In this document: positions 9,263-16,219 of the stretch, one piece after another
Numbering within the stretch: the first letter of the stretch is position 1
How the letters are laid out: the number at the start of each line of letters is the position of its first letter
Origin: a virus
Virus record (IMG/VR): IMGVR_UViG_3300028925_004690
Location: 1 to 46,172 of that record
Length of the DNA stretch: 46,172 nt
Direction: 5' to 3' (one strand)
Notes under the pieces: model-generated
Databases searched by the model: none
Told to the model about the DNA's origin: nothing
Seen by the model: only the letters and a program-made list of their open reading frames with translations
Program-made: the position numbers and the translations under genes

Positions 9263-9283
9263 AGGGGCAATTTCGCCCCTTTG
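9263..9283 (+). terminator. Hairpin, terminator-like
   Basis: AGGGGC at 9263-9268 pairs with GCCCCT at 9275-9280 around a six-base loop and is followed by only a short T run. It probably ends transcripts of the structural gene upstream, or acts as the 5' stem-loop of the transcript from the late box at 9247. Confidence 0.6.
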
Positions 9284-9368
9284 CATTTGATCCCTGACGA
9301 GATAATTTCAATGTCTGGGCTAACATTCCCCGAATACATAAGGGGTTTAAATATGGAGAAATAATAAA

Positions 9369-9914
9369 ATGGCTGATAAAAAAATCACGGCATTAACTTC
9401 ATTAGGAGTTGCTACTGCAAGAGAAGACTTGCTTCATGTAGTTGATGATCCTTCTGGAACGCCAATTAATAAAAAAGTAACGATTGCTGAAATGGTTAAC
9501 GCTTTAGCGGCACCTGTTGCTTTAGCTGATACTGCTGCAATTACAGCAACTGCTGCTACTAATGGTGGAAGAACAAACGTCTTCCCTAACACTGGACAAA
9601 ATACAACTGTAACATTACCAACACCAAGTGCTGGTTTGACTTTCAGATTTATTTACGGTGGTGAAGCTGCAGACGCTACTGACCACATCATTAAGACTGC
9701 TGGTAATACTATCTTTTTCAAAGGTGCTTTAACTCACCTAGATACTGATGGTGACACTAACGCTGTTGTGTTTTCAGATGGTAACTCAAACAGTATAATT
9801 TCATTAATAACACCTGCTTCATACGTTATAGACCTAGTTGGCGCTTCAGCTACTGTCTATCATGTGTCAGGTTTCGTTTCTGATGCTACTGTTCCAACAT
9901 TTACTGACGCATAA
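9369..9914 (+). CDS. Structural protein, fibre/decoration-like
   Basis: 181 residues beginning [13 protein letters not shown], the N-terminus of a widespread class of phage structural and tail-fibre-associated proteins. It is rich in Ala, Thr, Gly and Asp with predicted beta strands. The pattern [10 protein letters not shown]...NKKVTIAEM is commonly seen at the head of phage fibre-like proteins. It lies between two GC-rich hairpins and so forms its own unit, with GGAGAAATAATAAA upstream. Confidence 0.65.
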   Translation: MADKKITALTSLGVATAREDLLHVVDDPSGTPINKKVTIAEMVNALAAPVALADTAAITATAATNGGRTNVFPNTGQNTTVTLPTPSAGLTFRFIYGGEAADATDHIIKTAGNTIFFKGALTHLDTDGDTNAVVFSDGNSNSIISLITPASYVIDLVGASATVYHVSGFVSDATVPTFTDA

Positions 9915-9942
9915 TATTAGTCAGTAATAACTAAGACTATGA

Positions 9943-9966
9943 GGAGGGGGTTCGCCCCCTCCTTAA
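9943..9966 (+). terminator. Strong hairpin terminator with TTCG loop
   Basis: GGAGGGGG at 9943-9950 and CCCCCTCC at 9955-9962 form a perfect 8-bp stem closed by a TTCG tetraloop, with only a weak T run after it. It follows the structural gene directly. Confidence 0.85.
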
Positions 9967-9985
9967 CTTAACATGGAGAATACAA

Positions 9986-10216
9986 ATGACTATATCATTA
10001 GATAAACTGAAAACAAGACGAGAAGAACTCGCAAAGAATTATGACGACCTAACTAAAAATATTTTTGAAGGCGAAAAACAAGTAGTAAACTTAAAAGATC
10101 AACGAAATGCAATGGGCGGTGCCCTACAACAAGTTGAAATGTTTATTAAAGAAGAAGAAGAAAGTGACGTAATGCCAGAAGAAAAGGCAGCAGCACTTAA
10201 TATCGCAACTTCATAG
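9986..10216 (+). CDS. Small coiled-coil protein, unknown
   Basis: A 76-residue helical protein with heptad-like LxxxREEL and EKQVVNLKDQR segments and an acidic EEEESD stretch. It has no signal peptide or cysteines. ATGGAGAAT lies upstream as a ribosome site. It starts the gene run that follows the strong terminator. Family not recognised. Confidence 0.65.
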   Translation: MTISLDKLKTRREELAKNYDDLTKNIFEGEKQVVNLKDQRNAMGGALQQVEMFIKEEEESDVMPEEKAAALNIATS

Positions 10217-10226
10217 AAAGATAATT

Positions 10227-10352
10227 ATGGAAAAGAAAGATAACAGTTCTCAACCTTTACAAGAGATTTTAGAGAGTAATCCTAATGCTGAACTAATTGA
10301 GGAAGAGGAACTTGACAAAGATTCAAAAAAACAGATTAAGGAAAAGAAATAA
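10227..10352 (+). CDS. Small acidic/basic hypothetical protein
   Basis: A 41-residue frame beginning MEKKDNSSQPLQEIL, ending in a Lys-rich tail. It fits exactly between its neighbours: 10 bases after the previous stop and with TAATG overlap to the next gene, which supports translation. Confidence 0.55.
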   Translation: MEKKDNSSQPLQEILESNPNAELIEEEELDKDSKKQIKEKK

Positions 10353-10795
10353 TGAAAAGTTTTAAACAATACAACGAGGCTTATACTGACGCTGGTGCTT
10401 TAAAACAAGCGGAAGATGAAACTCATGCAGCTTTTAATGTTCAAGATCCTCTTGCACTACAAAAACTTAATGGTTATGTTGGTGCATTAGCAGATAAAGA
10501 ATATTTACAACCAAATGCAGCAGTCGAGCAATTGGCTATGCGACTAGGTACTGTGGGACTAAATTTTAGATTACCTAATATCGAAGGTGATAAAGGTAAT
10601 ACTACTGTTGAAGTAAATCAATTCGGTGGTAGATATGGAAAGACTACAGACAATTCTAACGGACCTATGTCTGATGGAACTGAAATAGAAAATGGTGACG
10701 GAATTTCTCATAAGAAAGATGGCGGATTAAAGTTAGAGTTCAATTGGGAAAAACAAGCAAATAACACATATAAGGTTTTTGCAAATTTAGTATAA
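10352..10795 (+). CDS. Hypothetical protein with capsid-targeting-like N-terminus
   Basis: 147 residues starting MKSFKQYNEAYTDAG, another copy of the MKxFKxxxEA pattern of T4 internal proteins, with YNE|A as a possible cut. The remainder is polar with a Gly/Asn/Asp-rich centre and beta-rich C-terminus. It starts at the stop of the preceding small gene (TAATG, with AAGGAAAAG upstream). Family not recognised. Confidence 0.65.
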   Translation: MKSFKQYNEAYTDAGALKQAEDETHAAFNVQDPLALQKLNGYVGALADKEYLQPNAAVEQLAMRLGTVGLNFRLPNIEGDKGNTTVEVNQFGGRYGKTTDNSNGPMSDGTEIENGDGISHKKDGGLKLEFNWEKQANNTYKVFANLV

Positions 10796-10821
10796 TACGA
10801 TTTTAGATTGGTGATTTTATA

Positions 10822-11190
10822 ATGGTTGATTTTTCAACTTTGACGCCTGAGAATATTAATATGTTCGCTATGAAACAATATGATAACCCCTCTTGTGTTG
10901 ATGAACAGGAATTTTTAGATGATATGAAGCGTTTCAAATACTTGAAACGCCTATTTAGAAAATATGAAACATCTAAGGACTTAAAGGCAAGACTGATTAT
11001 AAATCATATAATCATTCTAACAAATGTATTCGGTGTAGATGCCGCAACAACCCTCCTGTACTTCAAAATAGAGAAAAATCATTGGATAATATTAAAGACA
11101 TTTTTGGTGTATCTACACTTTATGCCAGAGACGGACTTAATACATACACCGATTGATAGAAAAGTATTAGTAGAACTAGGAAAGATTTAA
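10822..11190 (+). CDS. Conserved T4-like phage protein of unknown function
   Basis: 122 residues, helical. The segments LTPENINMFAMKQYDNP, FLDDMKRFKYLKRLFRKY and LKARLIINHIIILTNVFG match a protein widely conserved in marine T4-like phages, usually beside structural genes. No catalytic motif is seen. Its stop overlaps the next start by one base (TAATG). Confidence 0.7.
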   Translation: MVDFSTLTPENINMFAMKQYDNPSCVDEQEFLDDMKRFKYLKRLFRKYETSKDLKARLIINHIIILTNVFGVDAATTLLYFKIEKNHWIILKTFLVYLHFMPETDLIHTPIDRKVLVELGKI

Positions 11191-11747
11191 TGAGTAGAGT
11201 AGTTGACGCCCTGATAACATATAGAGTACTAAAACTATTGGTTACACCATTCAATAAAACTAAAGCATTTAAACTTGGTATTATTGATGAGAAGGGTAAA
11301 GTTTTACTCAAGATGAAGCAGATCAAGAAGATGGATAGTAGTTTTACAAAAACTCAAATGTTGAAATCTTATACTTTATTGATTCGTTTTGTGTTTAATT
11401 TGAAAAGACTATTGAGTAAAGTGGGTATTCGTGGTGCATTAGGAACAGCAGCTGCTGCGGCAATTGCTTTCTTAAAAGAAGAAACCGAGACTACTGAGCA
11501 ACTCGAAAAAGAAGTGTATAAGTACTTAAAAGAAAACGGATTTGAATTTGAAATGAATGAGGGTTACGGTGAACCTTTAGTTGAAGGTCAGTATAAAGTC
11601 AGACACGATATATATGATCTAGATGGCGAGATAGTCATAAATAAAGACGATACGATTGATTTTAAGACGGCTACAGACAATATACTTGGGTATGATGTAT
11701 TCAAGTATCAAGATGTTTATTTAACAACTGAGGATTTATATGTCTAA
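11190..11747 (+). CDS. Conserved phage protein, homologues sometimes called prohead protease inhibitor
   Basis: 185 residues. The N-terminal half (VVDALITYRVLKLLVTPF, FKLGIIDEKGKVL, LLIRFVFNLKRLL) matches a family conserved among T4-like phages; from memory, some homologues are labelled inhibitor of the prohead protease gp21, which I cannot verify. An Ala-rich helix (GTAAAAAIAF) follows, then an acidic beta-rich domain. It overlaps the next gene by eight bases. Confidence 0.6.
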   Translation: MSRVVDALITYRVLKLLVTPFNKTKAFKLGIIDEKGKVLLKMKQIKKMDSSFTKTQMLKSYTLLIRFVFNLKRLLSKVGIRGALGTAAAAAIAFLKEETETTEQLEKEVYKYLKENGFEFEMNEGYGEPLVEGQYKVRHDIYDLDGEIVINKDDTIDFKTATDNILGYDVFKYQDVYLTTEDLYV

Positions 11748-12480
11748 AATAGAAGAAGACGCTCCAGTAAATGCAACTGGTACTGCCGTTACAGGCACAG
11801 GTGATGATAGTTCAACTGTAATCGTTAAAAAAAGAAAAGAGATGAGAGATCGTCTACTAAGAAGATTTAAGATTAAAGAAACAATCGATAGACTGATTCC
11901 AACTTTAGAATATCCTAAAGATGAAATAACTGAACGCAAGAAACAACTCAAAGCAATGGCAGTTGGTTCTAAAGATGTTCCTAACTTTGGTAACTCTGAT
12001 AATCGATACAATCAAGAAGGTGTCGCACAAGATCCAGATGTCAAATCTAAAGACGGTACTCAACCTAAAAAATATTACAAAACATTATCAAAGTCAGAAA
12101 AAGAGAAAAGAGCAAAACATTTCTCTAAACAAGACTACAAAAAATCAGATGATAATGATGATTACAAACCAGCTCCTGGCGATAAAGACGCTAAGACTAA
12201 ACTATCTAAGTACACAAAAAAATATAAACAGATGTATGGTGAAGAGTTTGTAATGGAAGAAATCAAAGGTATAACTAATAAAGCGAAGAAATCAGGGATG
12301 CCTTATTCAATTCTTAAAAAAGTTTACGATAGAGGTATGGCTGCTTGGAAAGGTGGACATAGACCTGGTACAACGCAACAACAATGGGCGTTTGCAAGAA
12401 TTAATTCTTTTATAACAAAGAGTCCTGGTACTTGGGGTAAGGCAGATAGTGACCTTGCGAAAAAAGTAAGAGGACAATGA
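11740..12480 (+). CDS. Conserved marine phage protein with C-terminal HRPGTTQQQWAFAR domain
   Basis: 246 residues in three parts: an N-terminal basic helical segment; a middle Lys-rich region with KYYKTLSKSEKEKRAKHF and KPAPGDKDAKTK; and a C-terminal domain with GMPYSILKKVYDRGMAAWKGGHRPGTT... (a DUF5824-like pattern, from memory). The middle and C-terminal modules recur in cyanophage proteins, often next to head genes. Function unknown. It overlaps neighbours at both ends. Confidence 0.7.
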   Translation: MSKIEEDAPVNATGTAVTGTGDDSSTVIVKKRKEMRDRLLRRFKIKETIDRLIPTLEYPKDEITERKKQLKAMAVGSKDVPNFGNSDNRYNQEGVAQDPDVKSKDGTQPKKYYKTLSKSEKEKRAKHFSKQDYKKSDDNDDYKPAPGDKDAKTKLSKYTKKYKQMYGEEFVMEEIKGITNKAKKSGMPYSILKKVYDRGMAAWKGGHRPGTTQQQWAFARINSFITKSPGTWGKADSDLAKKVRGQ

Positions 12481-12647
12481 GTAAGTCTTATAAAGATTTT
12501 GTAAAAGAATATAGTATGGGACTACAAGTTCCTGCTACAAGTTATTTGAAACCTTTAGGTTCACTTATTTCTGGTAAACCTTTACGGAAGAAAGAAAGTG
12601 TATCTAAAGATAAGATTATGAAGAAGAAAAAGATATCAAAAAAATAA
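12477..12647 (+). CDS. Small basic protein with capsid-targeting-like N-terminus
   Basis: A 56-residue frame that starts in the stop of the previous gene (ATGA). MSKSYKDFVKEYSMG follows the local targeting pattern; the C-terminus is a run of Lys/Ser residues that could bind DNA. It could be an internal head peptide; this is inference. Confidence 0.6.
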   Translation: MSKSYKDFVKEYSMGLQVPATSYLKPLGSLISGKPLRKKESVSKDKIMKKKKISKK

Positions 12648-12657
12648 GGAGACAATT

Positions 12658-12831
12658 ATGTTAACAACAGTAAAAAATTGGTGCGGAGATAGATTTAAAG
12701 AAAGAACATCTTGGGATGGCGGAATGCTTATCGGTGGATGTCTTTGTGTAATTCTACTTGGCGGTATTGCTAAATGGGCTGCTTGGGCAGGACTCGTTTG
12801 GGGTATCTATACAATAGTTAAATCACAATAA
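12658..12831 (+). CDS. Small membrane protein
   Basis: 57 residues with a long hydrophobic, Gly-rich stretch (MLIGGCLCVILLGGIAKWAA and the following WAGLVWGIY) that would form one or two membrane helices. Upstream is AAGGAGAC. Similar small membrane proteins are seen in cyanophages at similar places. A lysis link is possible because lipase and spanin-like genes follow, but is not shown. Confidence 0.6.
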   Translation: MLTTVKNWCGDRFKERTSWDGGMLIGGCLCVILLGGIAKWAAWAGLVWGIYTIVKSQ

Positions 12832-12841
12832 GGATTCTAAC

Positions 12842-13624
12842 ATGGATGATAATAAGTTAACTGAACTATCATCTAACTTTACTTGGACAACAGCCTCTTA
12901 TATGGCAGAGTTGTCCAAGTATTGTTATGACAGCGAAGTAAAATTTAAAGACGCTATAGCAGATAAATCTTGGACTATCAAATACTTTGACTTTGGTGGT
13001 ACTCAAGCATATGCTCTTAACGGTAAAGATAATTTCATATTAGTTTTTAGAGGAACACAACCTAATGAATGGCAAGATATCAAAGCAGATTTAGATGTTA
13101 AGAAAGTTAATTCATCAACTGTCGATGGTCATGTAGAAGGTAAAGTTCATAGAGGTTTCAAATATGCTCTGAATGATGTTTGGAAAAACATTAAAGAACA
13201 TATGGAAAAATGTAATACAAATCAAAAACAAATATTCATAACAGGTCATAGTCTAGGTGCTGCTCTTGCTACACTAGTTGCAGGTAGATTAAACAATCCA
13301 GATGTAGTTTTATACACATACGGATCGCCTAGAGTTGGAAGTAAGAAGTGGAATTCTATGCAGAAGTTCACTCATTATAGATTTAGAAACAATAACGATT
13401 TGGTGACTAGAATACCACCTGCGTTTATGGGTTTCAGACATAATGGAAAATTTATGTACTTTGATACAGATAGTGAAGTATCAGTAAATCCAACATTTAA
13501 GAAAAAATTAGTAGAATGGTTTAAAGGAATGATTAAAGGTATATTTACACTTTCATTTGATTCTTTTAGTGACCATGATATATCTACATATCATAAACTA
13601 TGTAAATTTCAGGAGATGAAATAA
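12842..13624 (+). CDS. Class 3 lipase (alpha/beta hydrolase)
   Basis: 260 residues with the lipase_3 layout. An oxyanion-region motif FRGTQPNEWQDI lies at about 70-80, and the nucleophile elbow GHSLGAALA has Ser137. GSPRVG follows, then NNDLVTRIPP with Asp186 as the likely acid, and a C-terminal SDHDISTYHKL supplies the likely histidine. No signal peptide is visible, so export would need another route or lysis. It should cleave acyl esters such as phospholipids or triglycerides. It sits directly upstream of a membrane protein and a spanin-like pair, which suggests a role in envelope breakdown at lysis. Starts behind AAGGATTCTAAC. Confidence 0.85.
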   Translation: MDDNKLTELSSNFTWTTASYMAELSKYCYDSEVKFKDAIADKSWTIKYFDFGGTQAYALNGKDNFILVFRGTQPNEWQDIKADLDVKKVNSSTVDGHVEGKVHRGFKYALNDVWKNIKEHMEKCNTNQKQIFITGHSLGAALATLVAGRLNNPDVVLYTYGSPRVGSKKWNSMQKFTHYRFRNNNDLVTRIPPAFMGFRHNGKFMYFDTDSEVSVNPTFKKKLVEWFKGMIKGIFTLSFDSFSDHDISTYHKLCKFQEMK

Positions 13625-13932
13625 TGTGGGAAATAATTAATGATATGGCAACTAACAGATTGTGGATTTACACAGCATTAGTTGGTTCATTATTTGGTCT
13701 TGCATTTTCAACATACTTTAAAGGCACAAGAATAGGTCTTTGGATGTATGGTAAGTTTGATACATTTGCAGACTATCTAGTTGAACGCTGGGGATTAACT
13801 TGGTTACAACAACCAGATGACGCATGGAGAAAGAAGTATCCATATGTTACTAAAAAGATTGACGAGATAGAAAGAAACTCTATAAAACGAGTAGTAGAGT
13901 TAGAAAAAAGAATAATTAAATTAGAAAAATAA
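13624..13932 (+). CDS. Conserved membrane protein of marine T4-like phages
   Basis: 102 residues with one N-terminal membrane helix (about 12-32), then a soluble part with YGKFDTFADYLVERWGLTW and DDAWRKKYPYVTKKID, a pattern seen in many cyanophage genomes, and a short coiled coil at the C-terminus. It is coupled to both neighbours by TAATG overlaps. Function unknown; context is a lysis-type gene group. Confidence 0.7.
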   Translation: MWEIINDMATNRLWIYTALVGSLFGLAFSTYFKGTRIGLWMYGKFDTFADYLVERWGLTWLQQPDDAWRKKYPYVTKKIDEIERNSIKRVVELEKRIIKLEK

Positions 13933-14363
13933 TGTTTAAAATAAAACTTATTATAATGTTGATTGCGGCAGTAGGTATTGCTGGTGGATTTGCTTATGTA
14001 TATAAACTTAAAGCAGACAATGCTGTACTTAAAGCAAATCAAATACAACTAGAAACTGCTATCAATGAGCAACAAGAAGTTATAACTCAACAAAAAGAGT
14101 CATACGAAAATATCTTAACTACAAATAAAGAACTAAGTGCTAAACTAGAAGTGCTTCAAAAAGACAATGACGAACTTACTAAGAAGTTTGCTAAGTATGA
14201 TATCGCAACTTGGGGTATGGAAAATCCTGAGGCAGCACAGAAAGTTATCAACAAAGCTGTTCGTCATGTAAATAGATGTATAGAGATTGCTTCTGGTTCT
14301 CCTCTTGTTGAGCAAGATGATTATAATAAACAATGCCCTGCATTGATAGAGAGTTTAAAATGA
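13932..14363 (+). CDS. Inner-membrane spanin-like protein (i-spanin candidate)
   Basis: 143 residues: an uncleaved N-terminal membrane helix (about 5-25) followed by a long coiled coil (about 27-90) and a C-terminal globular part with two cysteines. This is the layout of Rz-type inner-membrane spanins, which span the periplasm to join an outer-membrane lipoprotein and fuse the membranes at lysis. The next gene, overlapping by four bases, encodes a lipoprotein, as expected for an Rz/Rz1 pair. The call rests on architecture and context. Confidence 0.6.
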   Translation: MFKIKLIIMLIAAVGIAGGFAYVYKLKADNAVLKANQIQLETAINEQQEVITQQKESYENILTTNKELSAKLEVLQKDNDELTKKFAKYDIATWGMENPEAAQKVINKAVRHVNRCIEIASGSPLVEQDDYNKQCPALIESLK

Positions 14364-14707
14364 GAGTATTAATTATAGTATTAACAATGTTTCTAATGAC
14401 TGCTTGTGCTGGTATTAAGAAAATAGAAACAGTAAAAGTTGCTATTGCAAAACCATCTCTTAATCTAGACTTACCTAACCCACTTACTTCAAATGATGTA
14501 GAGTGGATTGTAATTAACAAAGACAACTATCAAGAGGTCTTTGATAAACTTACAGCAGATGGTAAACAACCTGTACTATTTGCACTTACAGATAAAGGTT
14601 ATCAAGCATTGGCAATAAACTATGCAGACATAAGAAAAGTGATTGCAGAACAGAGACAAATTATCATTTCATATCAGGAATATTACGAACCACAACCTTC
14701 AGAATAG
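14360..14707 (+). CDS. Lipoprotein, outer-membrane spanin-like (o-spanin candidate)
   Basis: 115 residues from ATG 14360 (overlapping the previous stop). The signal peptide ends in a lipobox LMTACA, so Cys15 should be lipidated. After it comes SLNLDLPNPL, then EWIVINKDN, FALTDKGYQALAIN and IAEQRQIIISYQEYYEP, a pattern found in Rz1-like proteins of marine phages. It may bind the coiled-coil protein encoded just upstream. An upstream in-frame start at 14333 would destroy the signal peptide and is rejected. Confidence 0.65.
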   Translation: MRVLIIVLTMFLMTACAGIKKIETVKVAIAKPSLNLDLPNPLTSNDVEWIVINKDNYQEVFDKLTADGKQPVLFALTDKGYQALAINYADIRKVIAEQRQIIISYQEYYEPQPSE

Positions 14708-14714
14708 ATAAATA
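14707..14714 (+). promoter_or_regulatory. T4-late-type box GATAAATA, leaderless geometry
   Basis: GATAAATA overlaps the preceding stop codon and is followed by exactly five bases and then the ATG at 14720. If the box occupies -13 to -6, transcription starts at the A of the ATG. Confidence 0.6.
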
Positions 14715-14719
14715 TTAGT

Positions 14720-15169
14720 ATGTCAGATTTAGAAAAAATCAATACTAAGATAGCTTTATTAGAAAAGGATGCAGAGGCAAGCGAGAATATTCATCACAGA
14801 CTAGAAGTTGCTATTGAAAAACTATCTGATTGTGCCATATCTTTAAAGGGTATGTTAATACAACAAGAAACTAAACTATCTAAGGCAGAGCAAACAGATG
14901 AGGATATCTTTATCACTTTAGAGTCTCGAAGAAAAGAATGGGACAATGATCTCAAGGAATTGCATTCCAGAATAAATACCGAGAGTAAGTATCTAAGAGA
15001 AATGCACTCGTTATCTGAAGCAAAGATAATGGAAGAAATTCGTGGTATCAGAGCTGGGTTAGATAATAGAGTTGGTATGTTAGAGAAGTGGCGATGGGTA
15101 ATCATAGGTTGTGCCATTATGGTAGGATTACTGATGAATAACCCAGTATTCTTCGAAATGATTGCTTGA
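14720..15169 (+). CDS. Tail-anchored coiled-coil membrane protein
   Basis: 149 residues: a long N-terminal coiled coil (about 1-115) and a single C-terminal membrane helix (about 126-146, KWRWVIIGCAIMVGLL). Proteins of this shape starting MSDLEKIN are common in T4-like cyanophages and are unassigned. There is no ribosome site, consistent with a leaderless transcript from the box at 14707. The stop TGA is embedded in the -35 box of the next promoter. Confidence 0.65.
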   Translation: MSDLEKINTKIALLEKDAEASENIHHRLEVAIEKLSDCAISLKGMLIQQETKLSKAEQTDEDIFITLESRRKEWDNDLKELHSRINTESKYLREMHSLSEAKIMEEIRGIRAGLDNRVGMLEKWRWVIIGCAIMVGLLMNNPVFFEMIA

Positions 15170-15194
15170 CTTTTCAACCAATTTTTGTTATAAT
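15166..15194 (+). promoter_or_regulatory. Sigma-70-like promoter of the primase gene, leaderless
   Basis: TTGACT at 15166-15171, a 17-base spacer and TATAAT at 15189-15194. Six bases separate TATAAT from the ATG at 15201, placing the A of the start codon at about +1. Confidence 0.85.
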
Positions 15195-15200
15195 GTATAG

Positions 15201-16214
15201 ATGTCATCTTATATAGATATTAAATTTCTCAATCTTTTATCTACAAGACTTCCAAAATTCAAAAGAAAATCGGATAAACTATTTAACTTTAGATGTCCGC
15301 ATTGTGGTGACTCTAAAAAGTCATCTAACAAGGCAAGGGGGTTTGTGTATGAGAAGAAGAATGAACTGTTTTTCAAATGCCATAACTGCGGTATGGGCCA
15401 ATCACTCGGCAATCTCATTAAGTTTATTGATCCACTTCTACATAAAGAATATATCTTTGAACGATTCAAAGATGGTAGAGTAAGTGAAGAAAAGACTGAA
15501 CTTGATTTTACTCCTTCAAAAGAACTAAAAATAAAAGATAGAGTTGAGCGACAACTTGACACACTCATTCGATATGATAAGTTAGTCACAACTCACCCAG
15601 CAAAACAAGTACTATACAAAAGACTTATACCTAAAGAACATTGGGATAAGTTTTTCTTCTGTCCTAACTTCTATGAGTGGACTAATAGTATAATACCTAA
15701 TAAGTTTCCAGATACAAGACAAGATCACCCTAGAATTGTAATACCTTTCTATGATAGAGCAGGTAAATTCTTTGCATTTCAAGGTCGTGCATTTGGTAAA
15801 GAGCAACCTAAGTATATCACAATCAAATTTGATGAGTCTAAACAAAAAATCTATGGTTTAGATAGAGTTGATTTGAATAAACCTGTGATGATAACAGAAG
15901 GTCCTATCGATAGTTTGTTTGTTGACAATGCAATTGCACTCGCTGGGGCTGATGCTGTTGTAAATATACAACACACTCAATGCACTATGATCTTTGATAA
16001 TGAACCTAGAAACAAACATATTGTAGACCGTATGATTAAGGCTGTAGATGAAAAATTTAATTTGGTCATCTGGCCAAAGTCTTTACAAAACAAAGACATA
16101 AATGATATGATAATTGCAGGAAAGACCCAAACACAAGTGGCAAGTCTTATATATAGTAATACATTTAGCGGACTTTCAGCACTTCAACAAATAAACCAAT
16201 GGAAAAGGATATAA
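15201..16214 (+). CDS. DNA primase (T4 gp61-like)
   Basis: 337 residues. An N-terminal zinc ribbon (Cys32, Cys35, Cys60, Cys63 in FRCPHCGDS and FFKCHNCGMG) is followed by a central DnaG-type core. It includes RIVIPFYDRAGKFFAFQGRA, the TOPRIM Glu motif MITEGPIDSLFV at about 228-240 and the acidic MIFDNEP at about 262. It makes RNA primers for lagging-strand synthesis, acting with the replicative helicase. It has its own sigma-70-like promoter and no Shine-Dalgarno sequence. The end runs up to the RNR gene. Confidence 0.9.
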   Translation: MSSYIDIKFLNLLSTRLPKFKRKSDKLFNFRCPHCGDSKKSSNKARGFVYEKKNELFFKCHNCGMGQSLGNLIKFIDPLLHKEYIFERFKDGRVSEEKTELDFTPSKELKIKDRVERQLDTLIRYDKLVTTHPAKQVLYKRLIPKEHWDKFFFCPNFYEWTNSIIPNKFPDTRQDHPRIVIPFYDRAGKFFAFQGRAFGKEQPKYITIKFDESKQKIYGLDRVDLNKPVMITEGPIDSLFVDNAIALAGADAVVNIQHTQCTMIFDNEPRNKHIVDRMIKAVDEKFNLVIWPKSLQNKDINDMIIAGKTQTQVASLIYSNTFSGLSALQQINQWKRI

Positions 16215-16219
16215 CCCCT

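Noticed and set aside
9328-9345. CCCC...GGGG pairing before the gene at 9369
   Set aside because: Only four base pairs with a ten-base loop; not enough to call a terminator.
11963-12253. A 96-residue Lys/Ile-rich frame inside the 11740-12480 gene
   Set aside because: No start signal, odd composition, and the host frame has conserved domains on both sides.
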